A stretch of 40,837 bases of DNA, from the IMG/VR virus record IMGVR_UViG_3300008448_000215, positions 1 through 40,837 of that record, one strand, 5' to 3'. The notes beneath the pieces were generated by a model. That model did not search any database, was not told where the DNA came from, and was given only the letters and a program-made list of their open reading frames with translations. This stretch comes from a virus. This document shows, one piece after another, positions 26,480-35,183 of the stretch. Positions within the stretch are counted from its first letter, which is position 1, and each line of letters starts with the position of its first letter. Position numbers and translations under genes: made by a program.

Positions 26480-27028
26480 ATGATTTTAGCATTAGATATT
26501 TCTACCTCTGTAATAGGTGTTGCACTTTTTGGTTTAGAAAATGATAATTACAAACTTCATGAATTATCATATAAAAAATTTAAACCTAAACATAATCTTT
26601 TTGAAAAATACGATGATTTTGTAGAATTTTTCAAGGATTACCAAGATATAAAATTTACTGATATAAGCATTGAAGAACCTTTGAAAAAATTTAAGGGTAA
26701 ATTTTCAAATGCAGATACAATTCAAAAATTAACTCAGATGAATTCAATGATAAGTTTATTTTTGTATCAGAAAACCGGTATTCAACCTACTTATTATAAC
26801 GTTTCTGCTGCTAGGGGAATTGTTTTTCCGGACTTAAAAATTCCTAAATCACATCCAAATAAAAAATATTTAATTTGGGAGGCAGTAGACAGAGCTGAGC
26901 CAAAAGTTATATGGAAATATAGCAAAACAACTCATAAGTTAATTGATGAAAATTTTGATATGGCGGATGCTTGGGTGGTTGGAATGGCACATGTTTGTTC
27001 TAAAATAAACTCAAAACAATTAGTATAA
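26480..27028 (+). CDS. RuvC-like RNase H-fold nuclease
   Basis: The protein has 182 residues. It opens with ILALDISTSVIGVALFG, the first strand of a RuvC-type RNase H fold with Asp6. ISIEEPL (Glu65/Glu66) and the C-terminal DMADAWVVGMA (Asp160/Asp163) supply the remaining acidic residues, giving the D-E-D/D pattern expected for two-metal catalysis. RuvC-like phage enzymes resolve Holliday or branched DNA before packaging. T4 uses the unrelated endonuclease VII for this. It heads the replication/recombination cluster, 28 bases before primase. Branch resolution is inferred from the family; substrate specificity is not visible. Confidence 0.75.
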   Translation: MILALDISTSVIGVALFGLENDNYKLHELSYKKFKPKHNLFEKYDDFVEFFKDYQDIKFTDISIEEPLKKFKGKFSNADTIQKLTQMNSMISLFLYQKTGIQPTYYNVSAARGIVFPDLKIPKSHPNKKYLIWEAVDRAEPKVIWKYSKTTHKLIDENFDMADAWVVGMAHVCSKINSKQLV

Positions 27029-27056
27029 TTTATAATTTTTTATTATTTTTGCTCAA

Positions 27057-28118
27057 ATGGTCTCTGGCGAAAATAATATTGTCATTAATTCTATTCTGAA
27101 AAGGATCCTTGGTGATCCAAAAGATGAATACGATAATATCATACAATTCGAATATAATTGTCCAAGTTCATATTGTAGAAGTGATATAGATAAATTTAAT
27201 TTAGGCTACAATTCAGAATTAAATATTTTTCATTGCTGGAAGTGTAAATATAAGGGTTTTGTTAAGAGAGTTATAGAAGATTTTGGAACAGAAGATGAGA
27301 ATGAAAAAATAAAATTAATTTTTCCTAAATCCTCTAAAAATTATTTACAAAACAACAACAACATTACTAATAATAAAATTGTTGTAGACCAAAATTTAAT
27401 CTGTGAACTTCCGGAGGGTTTTAAGCCACTTTCTCAAACTTATAGTAGTTTGAATTATAGAAAAGCAATAAAATATTTACAATCTAGAAAAGTTGATTTT
27501 GAAACAATAAAAAAATACAATATAGGTTATACCGAAGACGGTCCAAGAAAATTTAGAATTATAATTCCATCTTATAATGTCGATGGTAAAATAAATTATT
27601 ATGAAGCAAGGAGTTATTTACCTAATATAAAACCCACATATTTAAAACCTGATTTTCCTGATAAACAAGATATAATTTTTAATGTTAAAAACATAAATTT
27701 TAATTTGCCAGTTTATCTTGTTGAAGGTGTATTTGATATGTTTCCAATATTGAATGCTATTCCTTTATTGGGTAAGACTATTTCTGATCTTTTGCTGACC
27801 AAGCTTTTAGAATTTAAATCTAAAATTGTCATTTGTTTAGATGAAGACGCAAAAAAAGATGCATATAATCTATATTTTAAATTAGAAAGTTTGGGTTTAG
27901 ACGTTTATTATGTTGATATTAAAGGAGATATAGCAAAATATTATGAGCAAAATGGAAGAGAAGAATTGATTAAAATTCTAAGAAATCATAAAAAAATAGA
28001 TTTTAATCATATTTTTGTTGATAAATTGAAAGGTAGAAAAAAAGGTTATTTAAAAAATATAAATCCTGATTTTGCAAAGAGGGAATTTGAGAGGTTAAAA
28101 AATAAAATAAATGAATAA
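27057..28118 (+). CDS. DnaG-type DNA primase (T4 gp61-like role)
   Basis: This enzyme makes RNA primers for lagging-strand synthesis. The N-terminus has a zinc-binding site (Cys35, Cys40, then HCWKC with Cys60 and Cys63). After an Asn-rich linker (about 95-110) comes the catalytic core, with TIKKYNIGYTEDGPRKFRIIIP typical of DnaG-like proteins, then the Toprim domain VYLVEGVFDM and KIVICLDEDAKKDAY. A helicase-binding C-terminal domain is short or absent; the protein is 353 residues, similar to T4 gp61 (342). It overlaps the next gene by eight bases, so the two are coupled. The start ATG follows a T-rich stretch. Confidence 0.85.
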   Translation: MVSGENNIVINSILKRILGDPKDEYDNIIQFEYNCPSSYCRSDIDKFNLGYNSELNIFHCWKCKYKGFVKRVIEDFGTEDENEKIKLIFPKSSKNYLQNNNNITNNKIVVDQNLICELPEGFKPLSQTYSSLNYRKAIKYLQSRKVDFETIKKYNIGYTEDGPRKFRIIIPSYNVDGKINYYEARSYLPNIKPTYLKPDFPDKQDIIFNVKNINFNLPVYLVEGVFDMFPILNAIPLLGKTISDLLLTKLLEFKSKIVICLDEDAKKDAYNLYFKLESLGLDVYYVDIKGDIAKYYEQNGREELIKILRNHKKIDFNHIFVDKLKGRKKGYLKNINPDFAKREFERLKNKINE

Positions 28119-31100
28119 TAAAATTGCACACATAGCTGATCTACATATTAGATTCGGTTCAAGACATCAAGAATATAAAACTGTATTTAACAGACTTATA
28201 AAAGATTTAAAAAATGAACAACCAAGAAGAATAGTTGTTGCTGGAGATATTTTTCACCTGAAAATAAATATGTCTCCAACGTCTATTGATATTGCCGGTA
28301 ATTTATTGAGGGCCTTATCCAAAATAGCACCAGTTGATTTGATTATTGGAAATCACGATTTTAATCAACAAGATTTAACTCAGGGCGATGCAATTTCTCC
28401 ATTAATTGATTTATTAGAGAATGGTTTTATTGTCACAAAAGAAAATCCAGAATTGATAATTCCCAAGGATGGCAATGGTGTATACTTTTTCAAGGATTCT
28501 GGTTTATATGAAATTGAAGAAGATATTATTTATGGTGTTTATTCTTTATTAGATAACGAGATATTAACTTTAACTGAAAAAGAAAAAAACAAAAAATATA
28601 TAGCTCTTTACCACGGTCCTGTTTATGGATGCGTAAATGACAATGGATATCAACTGAAGGGTGATGAATTAATGAAAATTACAGCCTTTAACAATTTTGA
28701 CATTGTTATACTCGGTGATATACACGAACACCAATCATTTGAAAGAAAAAATGGAGATACTGCAGCTTATTCCGGCAGTTTAATTCAACAAAATTTCGGT
28801 GAGTCAATTGAAAAAGGATATTTGATTTGGGACTTAAATTCAAATGAATTTGAGAGAAAACATATCCCAAATGATTATGGGTATTGTAAGTTAAATATCA
28901 CTAAAGGTGAAATTGTTGAAGAAAGATTACAGGATTTAAAGTTTTCTTTAGATAAGAAAAAAACTAGAGTTTATATCGAGATTGAGGATGATGCTGAAAA
29001 CGAAAATGTTGAAAAGAAGTCACAAGTAAGAAAATGGATTAAAGACATTCATGGCTGCGAAAATGTAACCGTTGAATTTAAACCCATTATCAAGGATAAG
29101 GTTTTAGAATCAGATGAGGATGATTTTTCTTATGAAAATTCCGAAAGCTTTGAGAAGCTTTTGATTGATTATTTAAATCAAAATTCTTACGAAAATATTC
29201 AGGATGTTATTGAATTGAGCAAGGAAATTGATTCTAAAATAAATTTAGAATCGAATGATAAGAAGGGTATTGAATGGGATTTGAATAAAATGGAAACCTT
29301 TAATATTTTTTCTCATCCAGCACAAACAAATGAATTTGATTTTGACAAATTAAATGGAATCACCGGTATATTTGGAAAAAACTACTCAGGAAAATCCAAT
29401 TTAATAAAAGCTTTAGTGTGGGGATTATATGAAAAGATTTTGGGAGGAGGAGATAATCACAAGGTTGTTAATCTTTACACAGGTGTTAACAAGTCTTGGG
29501 TGAGAATTTACATTACAATAGCAGGTATTAAATATAGAATTGAAAGAGGTATAACTGTTTCATCCAAAAGAGATGGAACAACCAAAGCTGCATATTCTGT
29601 CAAATATGAATATTTATCTCACGATGAAGATGGTGAAGAAATTTGGATCAATGAAGATTCTGATCGTGCTGCTAAAGAGAAAAAAGAGTTTAAAAAACTA
29701 ATAATTGATAGTATAGGAACTTTCGATGATTTTACAAAAATATCACTTCAGACACAAGGTGGAAAAGATGATTATTTAAGTTTACAACAACAACCAAAGA
29801 ATGATTTGATAAGAAAGTTTTTTGGTTTGGAGGTTTTTGACATCAAATATGAATTCGCTAATAAAATTTTTAATCAAATAAAGTCTGTACAAAAACAACT
29901 TGGAGACCCATCTGAAATCGAAAAACAGATTGAAGAATTGAAGGATAAAAATTCTAATGATAAAATACATCTTGACTCTCTACAAAAGGATAAAGATGAA
30001 AATGATGAACAGATAGAAATTCACAATTCTGAAATTTTAGAACTCACAAAAAAAATATTGCAATTAGAAGAAACTACTGAAAAAAATATAACTGAAGTAG
30101 AACAAAAAATAGAGAAAAATAATTCAGAAATTAATAAATTTTCTGAAAATATAAATTCATTATCTGATTGGACATCTAAAAACTTTCTTAAGGAAACACC
30201 TCAAGAAATTGCTGGATTAAAATCAAATGACCTAGAAAATAAAATAGAGTCTATAAAAACACGATTCCAAAAAAATAAAAATTTATATCTTGAATTTGAG
30301 AAATGGATTAAGGAAAATCCTAAACTTACTGTTGAGGAATCAAAACCATATGAAGATGAATTAGATTCTAAACGAAAAGATAAATTAAATTTAGATAATG
30401 ATCTAAAGGTTTCTAGAGGAGAAAAGTGCCCAACTTGTAAACAAACCACTAAACAAGCTAATCCAGAAGTTGAGCAAGAATGTATTGTGAAGATTTCTTC
30501 AATCACATCAGAAATAAACGGATTACAAGAAAAAATAAATTCGATAAAAAGTGCTTCTACTCATAATATAAATTTTGATGGTCAAAAAAATAAGTTAGAC
30601 TCTCTTAAAATATCATTACAATCTGATAAAAATGAAATGGATTCATTGAAAGTCAATTTAGAAAAATTGAAACAAGCCGAAACTGACATCTTGCATAATG
30701 AGGAGGTAAAAAATAAAAACAGAGATTTGGAGGATCAAAAAAATAAATTGAAGAGTTTTGAAGATAAAAATAAAGACCTCAAAGAACAAATTTCTAAAAT
30801 AAAATCAAACGAAACCAAGATATCATCTAATAGTAAAATTGATAACAAAATTGAAGCTTTAAAACAAAGTATAAAAGAATACAAGATTGTTATTCATCAA
30901 CTTGATAATAAAATAAAAGATTTTTCCGGTACAATAAAAGTTAATCAAAACAATATCGAAAACTTGATTGATAAATTAAATCAGATAAAAGAATCAGTTA
31001 GAATATATGCTAAATATTCTGTTTATTTACAGGCTGTTTCAAGAGATGGAATACCAGCTCAGATAATTAAAAAGAAACTTCCAATTGTTAATTATAGAAT

Positions 31101-31542
31101 CAACTCAATTCTATCAAATATTGTTAACTTCAGAATTGATATGTTCATTAAAAACAATGGAGATGTTCAAGAAATATTTTATTTCAGTCCAGACAAAATA
31201 GATTCGCTTCCTTTATCTATGGGTTCTGGATCTCAGAAATTTGTTGGTAGTATAGCAATTACCGATGCATTACACTCTGTAAGCTGTTTGATGAAACCAA
31301 GTCTAAGGATTATAGATGAAGGTTTTGGTACGCTTGATGAAGATAAGACAGCAGACATTGGAAAGGTCTTTTCTTATTTAAGTAACAGATATAAAAATAT
31401 TCTTATAATAACTCATAGAACAGAAATAAAAGATTTTGTAAATAACATTATACAAGTTACCAAATCTAATTCCGGGTTGATTAAAGAACAGGTTGAGGCC
31501 AATCCTGATGCAGGAATTTCACAGTTTTCTATAACTTCATAA
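28111..31542 (+). CDS. fused SbcD-SbcC (Mre11-Rad50 type) nuclease-ATPase, 1143 aa
   Basis: One open frame joins both subunits. Residues 1-~240 are a metallophosphoesterase: ADLHIRF (Asp10, His12), VAGDIFH (Asp46), GNHD (Asn81-Asp83), YHGPVYG and GDIHEHQS, as in T4 gp47/SbcD. About 240-390 is a linker and capping-like region. From about 395 it is SbcC/gp46-like: Walker A FGKNYSGKSN (about 418-427), a long coiled coil (about 590-990) with a zinc hook CPTC (Cys773, Cys776), the MGSGSQKFVGSIAI signature, Walker B LRIIDEGFGTLDE (Asp1069, Glu1070) and the H-loop ITHR. The complex processes DNA ends for recombination-dependent replication. T4 encodes these as two proteins. No internal stop or frameshift is visible. 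Confidence 0.93.
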   Translation: MNNKIAHIADLHIRFGSRHQEYKTVFNRLIKDLKNEQPRRIVVAGDIFHLKINMSPTSIDIAGNLLRALSKIAPVDLIIGNHDFNQQDLTQGDAISPLIDLLENGFIVTKENPELIIPKDGNGVYFFKDSGLYEIEEDIIYGVYSLLDNEILTLTEKEKNKKYIALYHGPVYGCVNDNGYQLKGDELMKITAFNNFDIVILGDIHEHQSFERKNGDTAAYSGSLIQQNFGESIEKGYLIWDLNSNEFERKHIPNDYGYCKLNITKGEIVEERLQDLKFSLDKKKTRVYIEIEDDAENENVEKKSQVRKWIKDIHGCENVTVEFKPIIKDKVLESDEDDFSYENSESFEKLLIDYLNQNSYENIQDVIELSKEIDSKINLESNDKKGIEWDLNKMETFNIFSHPAQTNEFDFDKLNGITGIFGKNYSGKSNLIKALVWGLYEKILGGGDNHKVVNLYTGVNKSWVRIYITIAGIKYRIERGITVSSKRDGTTKAAYSVKYEYLSHDEDGEEIWINEDSDRAAKEKKEFKKLIIDSIGTFDDFTKISLQTQGGKDDYLSLQQQPKNDLIRKFFGLEVFDIKYEFANKIFNQIKSVQKQLGDPSEIEKQIEELKDKNSNDKIHLDSLQKDKDENDEQIEIHNSEILELTKKILQLEETTEKNITEVEQKIEKNNSEINKFSENINSLSDWTSKNFLKETPQEIAGLKSNDLENKIESIKTRFQKNKNLYLEFEKWIKENPKLTVEESKPYEDELDSKRKDKLNLDNDLKVSRGEKCPTCKQTTKQANPEVEQECIVKISSITSEINGLQEKINSIKSASTHNINFDGQKNKLDSLKISLQSDKNEMDSLKVNLEKLKQAETDILHNEEVKNKNRDLEDQKNKLKSFEDKNKDLKEQISKIKSNETKISSNSKIDNKIEALKQSIKEYKIVIHQLDNKIKDFSGTIKVNQNNIENLIDKLNQIKESVRIYAKYSVYLQAVSRDGIPAQIIKKKLPIVNYRINSILSNIVNFRIDMFIKNNGDVQEIFYFSPDKIDSLPLSMGSGSQKFVGSIAITDALHSVSCLMKPSLRIIDEGFGTLDEDKTADIGKVFSYLSNRYKNILIITHRTEIKDFVNNIIQVTKSNSGLIKEQVEANPDAGISQFSITS

Positions 31543-31544
31543 TA

Positions 31545-32960
31545 ATGGAAAAAACTAAAAACAAATATACAGAGGAACAATTATCATTTATCAATGCTAA
31601 TATAAAATCAAATATTATTTTAAGAGCAACCGCAGGTTCGGGAAAAACCTTTTCAGCAGTCGAAAGAGTAAGGTATTTAATTTCACAAGGTGTAGATCCT
31701 TCAAAAATTTTATTTTTCTCTTACACTAAATCTGCTGTAGAAGAATTCAGATCAAGGCTTCAGAATGATGAAATTAAAATAACTACAATCCATGCTTTTT
31801 GCCAAGGAATGTTGTCAAAAATGAAAAAGTTTAAAAAGGTAGTAGAGATATATGAATTTATTTCTTGGTATAAAGAAAAAAATAGACCTAAGCCGAGTGC
31901 ATCTAATGAGCTTAAAATTAAATTCTATGAATTATTAAACGATATGTATGAGAATGCACAATACATAAGTGCTGAAATAACTTCATTCAAATTACAATCT
32001 GCAGAGGGCATTAAGTGTAAAAAACCAAATTTTATAGATGAATATAATAAATTCAAAAAGGAAACTAAAACCAGAGATTTTTCAGATATGTTGATTGAGA
32101 TAAGGGATCTGTTAAAGGAAAATAAATGGCTCGTGATGTTTAGGAATAAATATGATTATATTCTCATAGATGAATTTCAAGATACCTCTGCAATTCAAAT
32201 GGATATATTACTAAAATTGAATGCAAAATACTATACACTCATAGGAGATATAGGTCAATCTATTTTTGGTTATAGTGGTGCTAATGCTTTCAGGGTAATG
32301 GATATGTTGAAAAAAAGAAGACAGGTTGATGAAATGACACTTAGTATAAATTTCAGAAGTTCAATTTCAATTGTAGAAAATTCAAATAATTATTCGACAT
32401 TAAAAGCTATACCATCTAAAACAGAACAAGGTGTTGTTAATAAAAAAATTATGAAATTTGAAAATTTCATGAAAATGATAGATAATTACAGTGAGATTGT
32501 AATTTTGTGTAGAACTAATAATGTAATCAAAGAAATAGAAAGGGAGTTTTTAGTTAAGAAATATCCCATGAATTATAAAAATTATTTTTCTGAATCTGAG
32601 ATAGAGGGGATAAAAAAAGGTAATATAAGTGTAACTACACAAAATAAAATAACTTATGTTTTGCCGGTTTTTGGAAATGTAGAAAATATTATTAATTTTA
32701 TAGAATCTAATAGAGAAAGTAGGAAATTTTTATTGACTATACACAAATCTAAAGGGTTGGAATTTGATAATTGTGTAGTCGTCAATTGTTTTGCTCCAGA
32801 TCTATTGGAATTTAACAACGTAAAAAACCTAACAGACGAACAAAAGAAAAAATATTCTTTTGATCCTGATGATGAAGAAGATTTTGAATCAAAAAATGTT
32901 TTTTACGTTGCCATAACCAGACCAAAAAATTCTTTACACTTCATGGCATATAAAATCTAA
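31545..32960 (+). CDS. UvrD/Rep-like superfamily 1 DNA helicase
   Basis: The 471-residue helicase carries the SF1A motifs in order: I ATAGSGKT (residues 28-35, Lys34), Ia FFSYTKSAVEEF, Ib TIHAFC, II YILIDEFQDTS, III LIGDIGQSIFGYSGA, IV LSINFRSS, V TIHKSKGLEF, and VI NVFYVAITRPKNSL. The length is close to the compact phage helicases (T4 Dda has 439) and well under bacterial UvrD (about 720), so the 1B/2B inserts are reduced. It starts two bases after the SbcDC stop and probably acts with it in recombination or restart. The direction of unwinding (3'-5' for UvrD-type) is a family inference. Confidence 0.9.
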   Translation: MEKTKNKYTEEQLSFINANIKSNIILRATAGSGKTFSAVERVRYLISQGVDPSKILFFSYTKSAVEEFRSRLQNDEIKITTIHAFCQGMLSKMKKFKKVVEIYEFISWYKEKNRPKPSASNELKIKFYELLNDMYENAQYISAEITSFKLQSAEGIKCKKPNFIDEYNKFKKETKTRDFSDMLIEIRDLLKENKWLVMFRNKYDYILIDEFQDTSAIQMDILLKLNAKYYTLIGDIGQSIFGYSGANAFRVMDMLKKRRQVDEMTLSINFRSSISIVENSNNYSTLKAIPSKTEQGVVNKKIMKFENFMKMIDNYSEIVILCRTNNVIKEIEREFLVKKYPMNYKNYFSESEIEGIKKGNISVTTQNKITYVLPVFGNVENIINFIESNRESRKFLLTIHKSKGLEFDNCVVVNCFAPDLLEFNNVKNLTDEQKKKYSFDPDDEEDFESKNVFYVAITRPKNSLHFMAYKI

Positions 32961-32964
32961 TAAA

Positions 32965-33198
32965 ATGGAACACAAAGTCGAATTTAAAAATCTTATAGAT
33001 AATTTTTTAGAGAAACATTCTCCATTCAAGATAAATGATTTGGTGTTTGTAAAATCTTTTGGACCTAGTAAAAGACCATATCAAGTTACTAAAGTTTCCG
33101 TTAGCGAAGATGGAGAAATTTACTATCAATTAACTTCTCCAAGAAGCCATTCTTCATTACCTAATAGATTCAAAATCAGTGATTTAGAAAGATTTTGA
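32965..33198 (+). CDS. small hypothetical protein, 77 aa
   Basis: I do not recognise the protein. The N-terminus is helical and charged (KVEFKNLIDNFLEKH). Residues about 22-60 form a likely small beta-barrel (INDLVFVKSFGPSKRPYQVTKVSV...IYYQLTS), reminiscent of SH3/KOW-like folds. It starts four bases after the helicase stop and is followed by a small hairpin, so it is probably the last gene of the DNA-metabolism operon. Confidence 0.65.
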   Translation: MEHKVEFKNLIDNFLEKHSPFKINDLVFVKSFGPSKRPYQVTKVSVSEDGEIYYQLTSPRSHSSLPNRFKISDLERF

Positions 33199-33200
33199 TT

Positions 33201-33215
33201 ATAGGAAAATCCTAT
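33201..33215 (+). terminator. short hairpin after the helicase operon
   Basis: ATAGGA and TCCTAT pair around a three-base loop (AAA), directly after the 77-residue gene's stop. The following bases (TAAATATATT) are AT-rich but not a U-tract, so termination is uncertain. Confidence 0.35.
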
Positions 33216-33230
33216 TAAATATATTAGTTG

Positions 33231-33238
33231 TAACTTTG
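33231..33238 (+). promoter_or_regulatory. TAACTTTG, Bacteroidota-like -7 box
   Basis: TAACTTTG fits the TAnnTTTG consensus of Bacteroidota sigma factor promoters and lies about 48 bases upstream of the 282-residue gene in the longest intergenic gap of the plus-strand block. A TTG at the expected -33 spacing is not seen, so it is weak. A small hairpin, AAACGA/TCGTTT (33240-33256), would lie in the transcript leader. Confidence 0.3.
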
Positions 33239-33285
33239 GAAACGAGTATTTCGTTTAAATACAAAAAACTCCAAAAAACACCATC

Positions 33286-34134
33286 ATGTCTAAGAAATTG
33301 GATAAAAATGTTGATTCTGTTCCTGACACCATCTTTCAAGTTAAAGAAATGGGCAAGAGAATCAAATTTATATTAAAACAGGAAAATCTTTATCAGAACC
33401 GTGAAGATGTAAATGGTTATTTATGTGGAAAAATATCTGAGGACAATCCTGTTTTCAGTATTAAATTGAATGACCCATCTAAAATAAAATTTATTATAGA
33501 TTTACTTACTAAAAAATACAATTACATAACTGAGGTTGGTGGTGAAAATGATGAATTAATAATTAAAAACAAATCTATTTTAGATCCCTCTGACATTGAA
33601 ATAGATGGTGAGATACAAAAAGAGATAAAAGAAAGTTTCGATCATTTTGATGAAGAGCAAGATGATGATCCAAAATTAAATTTGTTGAGGTCTCGATATA
33701 AGAGAATAATTGGAGCTATACGCAGTAATTTTCCTATGAGTTACGGCTTCAATCAAAACAGTCCTAATGGATACAAGGCCAGTAGGATTAAAAATGCTGA
33801 TCAGAAATCATTTATGATGCAATTTCCCACATCAGAATTTACTGATTCGGTTAGTCATTTTCTATACAAGAATGGTCACAAGGCAATTAAAACAGATTCC
33901 AACACTTTAGAAATATTTGTTGTTGATGTGCCGGAGGAAAGTCCAATATTGAAAAATTTAGTAGATCAAGATTTCTCTCCTGAACAACTTGTTAAAATTT
34001 GGGATTTGTTAAACACAAATGGATTGGTATTGGTCGATGTAAATAATCAATTTTCTACCTTGGATCTTTTTAATGGTAAGGGTCTTCCACAAATCAATAA
34101 AGAAGAATTTATAAAAATAATTAAAAACCAATAA
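33286..34134 (+). CDS. hypothetical protein, 282 aa
   Basis: I do not recognise the protein. Residues about 1-130 hold an alpha/beta region with a central acidic segment (FDHFDEEQDDDPKL, about 118-131). Residues 135-215 include a basic, helix-forming part (LLRSRYKRIIGAIRSNF), and the C-terminus is an alpha/beta stretch ending KEEFIKIIKNQ. It is charged and soluble, with no membrane segment. It is followed six bases later by the HNH/AP2-like gene. A promoter-like box and a leader hairpin precede it, so it may start a new transcript. Confidence 0.6.
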   Translation: MSKKLDKNVDSVPDTIFQVKEMGKRIKFILKQENLYQNREDVNGYLCGKISEDNPVFSIKLNDPSKIKFIIDLLTKKYNYITEVGGENDELIIKNKSILDPSDIEIDGEIQKEIKESFDHFDEEQDDDPKLNLLRSRYKRIIGAIRSNFPMSYGFNQNSPNGYKASRIKNADQKSFMMQFPTSEFTDSVSHFLYKNGHKAIKTDSNTLEIFVVDVPEESPILKNLVDQDFSPEQLVKIWDLLNTNGLVLVDVNNQFSTLDLFNGKGLPQINKEEFIKIIKNQ

Positions 34135-34139
34135 GACAC

Positions 34140-34634
34140 ATGAAAGAATTACCATTATCAAATGGGCAGGTAGCTTTAGTAGATGAGAATGACTATTACA
34201 AGTTGTTAAAATACAAATGGGTGGCAACATCATTTTATACTGGAAGGTATTATGCCAGAAATCAAAAGTATGGACTTTTGCATAAGTTTATTATGAAAGA
34301 TGATCCTAACGAAGTTTTCAACATAACATTTAAAAATGGCAATACCTTAGATTGTCGTAGAGAAAACATGGTTAAAACAAACGTTAAAATAGTGTCTCCT
34401 GAAATGCAGATTATCAAAAAAGACGCACAGCTTGGACTTTTTAATCCTGAAAAAACATCTGATGATAAGGTAAAAAACATCATTTCAGATAATTCTAGTG
34501 GTGTCAAAGAAAAAATTGTTTTTGAAGCTAAGTACATCAGTCCTGAGGGTCGTGTTTTTAATTTTGGAACATATGAAACCAAAGAAGAGGCTCAAGAGAA
34601 CTATGACAGGATGATAAAAATGATCCCTAGGTAA
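34140..34634 (+). CDS. degenerate HNH / AP2-like DNA-binding protein, 164 aa
   Basis: The N-terminal ~85 residues follow the phage HNH-endonuclease pattern: LPLSNGQVALVDENDYYKLLKYKW, YYARN, LLHKFIM and LDCRRENM. The catalytic segment that normally reads (V/I)DHinGn is NITFKNGN, so the key His is missing and cleavage activity is unlikely. Residues about 125-160 (YISPEGRVFNFGTYETKEEA) resemble an AP2-type DNA-binding domain, which often accompanies HNH domains in homing endonucleases. I infer a former homing endonuclease kept as a DNA-binding protein or a decaying one. A strong terminator follows. Confidence 0.65.
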   Translation: MKELPLSNGQVALVDENDYYKLLKYKWVATSFYTGRYYARNQKYGLLHKFIMKDDPNEVFNITFKNGNTLDCRRENMVKTNVKIVSPEMQIIKKDAQLGLFNPEKTSDDKVKNIISDNSSGVKEKIVFEAKYISPEGRVFNFGTYETKEEAQENYDRMIKMIPR

Positions 34635-34657
34635 TAAAACATTATTTTTAAAATAAT

Positions 34658-34688
34658 AAAGGTGAACTTTGATAGTTCACCTTTTTTT
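34658..34688. terminator. bidirectional rho-independent terminator
   Basis: AAAGGTGAACT (34658-34668) and AGTTCACCTTT (34674-34684) form an 11-bp perfect stem with a five-base loop, followed on the plus strand by a T run to 34688. On the minus strand it is followed by TTTATTATTTT. It lies between convergent genes (ends 34634 and 34687), so it can serve both. Confidence 0.9.
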
Positions 34689-35115
34689 ATTTCATTTTAT
34701 TTATAATCTTTTTAAGGTCATCGCCTCTTGTTTCAAACATCAATTTACATGCTGGTAACAAATCTTCCGGTAATTCATCTAAGGAAAACCACCCATAATC
34801 AGTATTTTCTTCATTAAGGATGGGTACAAACTTGTTATCAAAAAACCCTATGTAAGTGTAAAATTTAAGGTATTTATTTTCGTTTATAAAGAATGGGAGT
34901 TTGCTGAGTTGATAAGAGGTGTCTGGTTGAACTTCTTCCTTAAATTCTCTTATCGCTGCCACTCTAGTATTTTCATCTTCTGGATCTTTTTTACCTCCTA
35001 CAACTGCCCATTTATTGGGGTTGGGTACTAAATTGCTTCTTTTAATAAGTAAAATTTCACCTGTATTCTTATCTACGGCTAATATTCCGGCAGCTATTAA
35101 CTTTTTGTTGTTCAT
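34687..35115 (-). CDS. Nudix hydrolase
   Basis: This 142-residue protein is the only minus-strand gene in the right half. It has a Nudix box (GGKKDPEDENTRVAAIREF then KEEV) with the REx2EE metal-binding glutamates. One extra residue lies between the glycines and the first conserved Glu compared with the GX5EX7REUXEE consensus. The N-terminus (AAGILAVDKNTGEILLIKRS) is the usual first strand pair. Nudix enzymes cleave nucleoside diphosphates linked to another group. In phages they may clean nucleotide pools or process NAD-type or capped RNA. The substrate is not visible. It overlaps the T-run of the downstream terminator. Confidence 0.85.
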   Translation of the reverse strand: MNNKKLIAAGILAVDKNTGEILLIKRSNLVPNPNKWAVVGGKKDPEDENTRVAAIREFKEEVQPDTSYQLSKLPFFINENKYLKFYTYIGFFDNKFVPILNEENTDYGWFSLDELPEDLLPACKLMFETRGDDLKKIINKMK

Positions 35116-35159
35116 AACAATAAATATATCGTATTTATGTAAATTTTATAATTTTTAAA

Positions 35160-35176
35160 TATGTTTGTCAAAAATA
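35160..35176. promoter_or_regulatory. back-to-back TAnnTTTG-like boxes in a divergent gap
   Basis: TATGTTTG on the plus strand (35160-35167) and TATTTTTG on the minus strand (35169-35176) fit the Bacteroidota -7 consensus and face the two divergent genes starting at 35184 and 35115. Matching -33 TTG elements at usual spacing are not seen. In such AT-rich DNA this may be chance. Confidence 0.25.
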
Positions 35177-35183
35177 TTTATTA

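Noticed and set aside
27044-27051. TATTTTTG box before the primase gene as promoter
   Set aside because: It lies six bases from the ATG in a T-rich spacer within an apparent operon, with no upstream -33 element.
34009-34233. 74-codon minus-strand frame across the 282-residue/HNH gene boundary
   Set aside because: It is antisense to two well-supported plus-strand genes, with no leader or domain.
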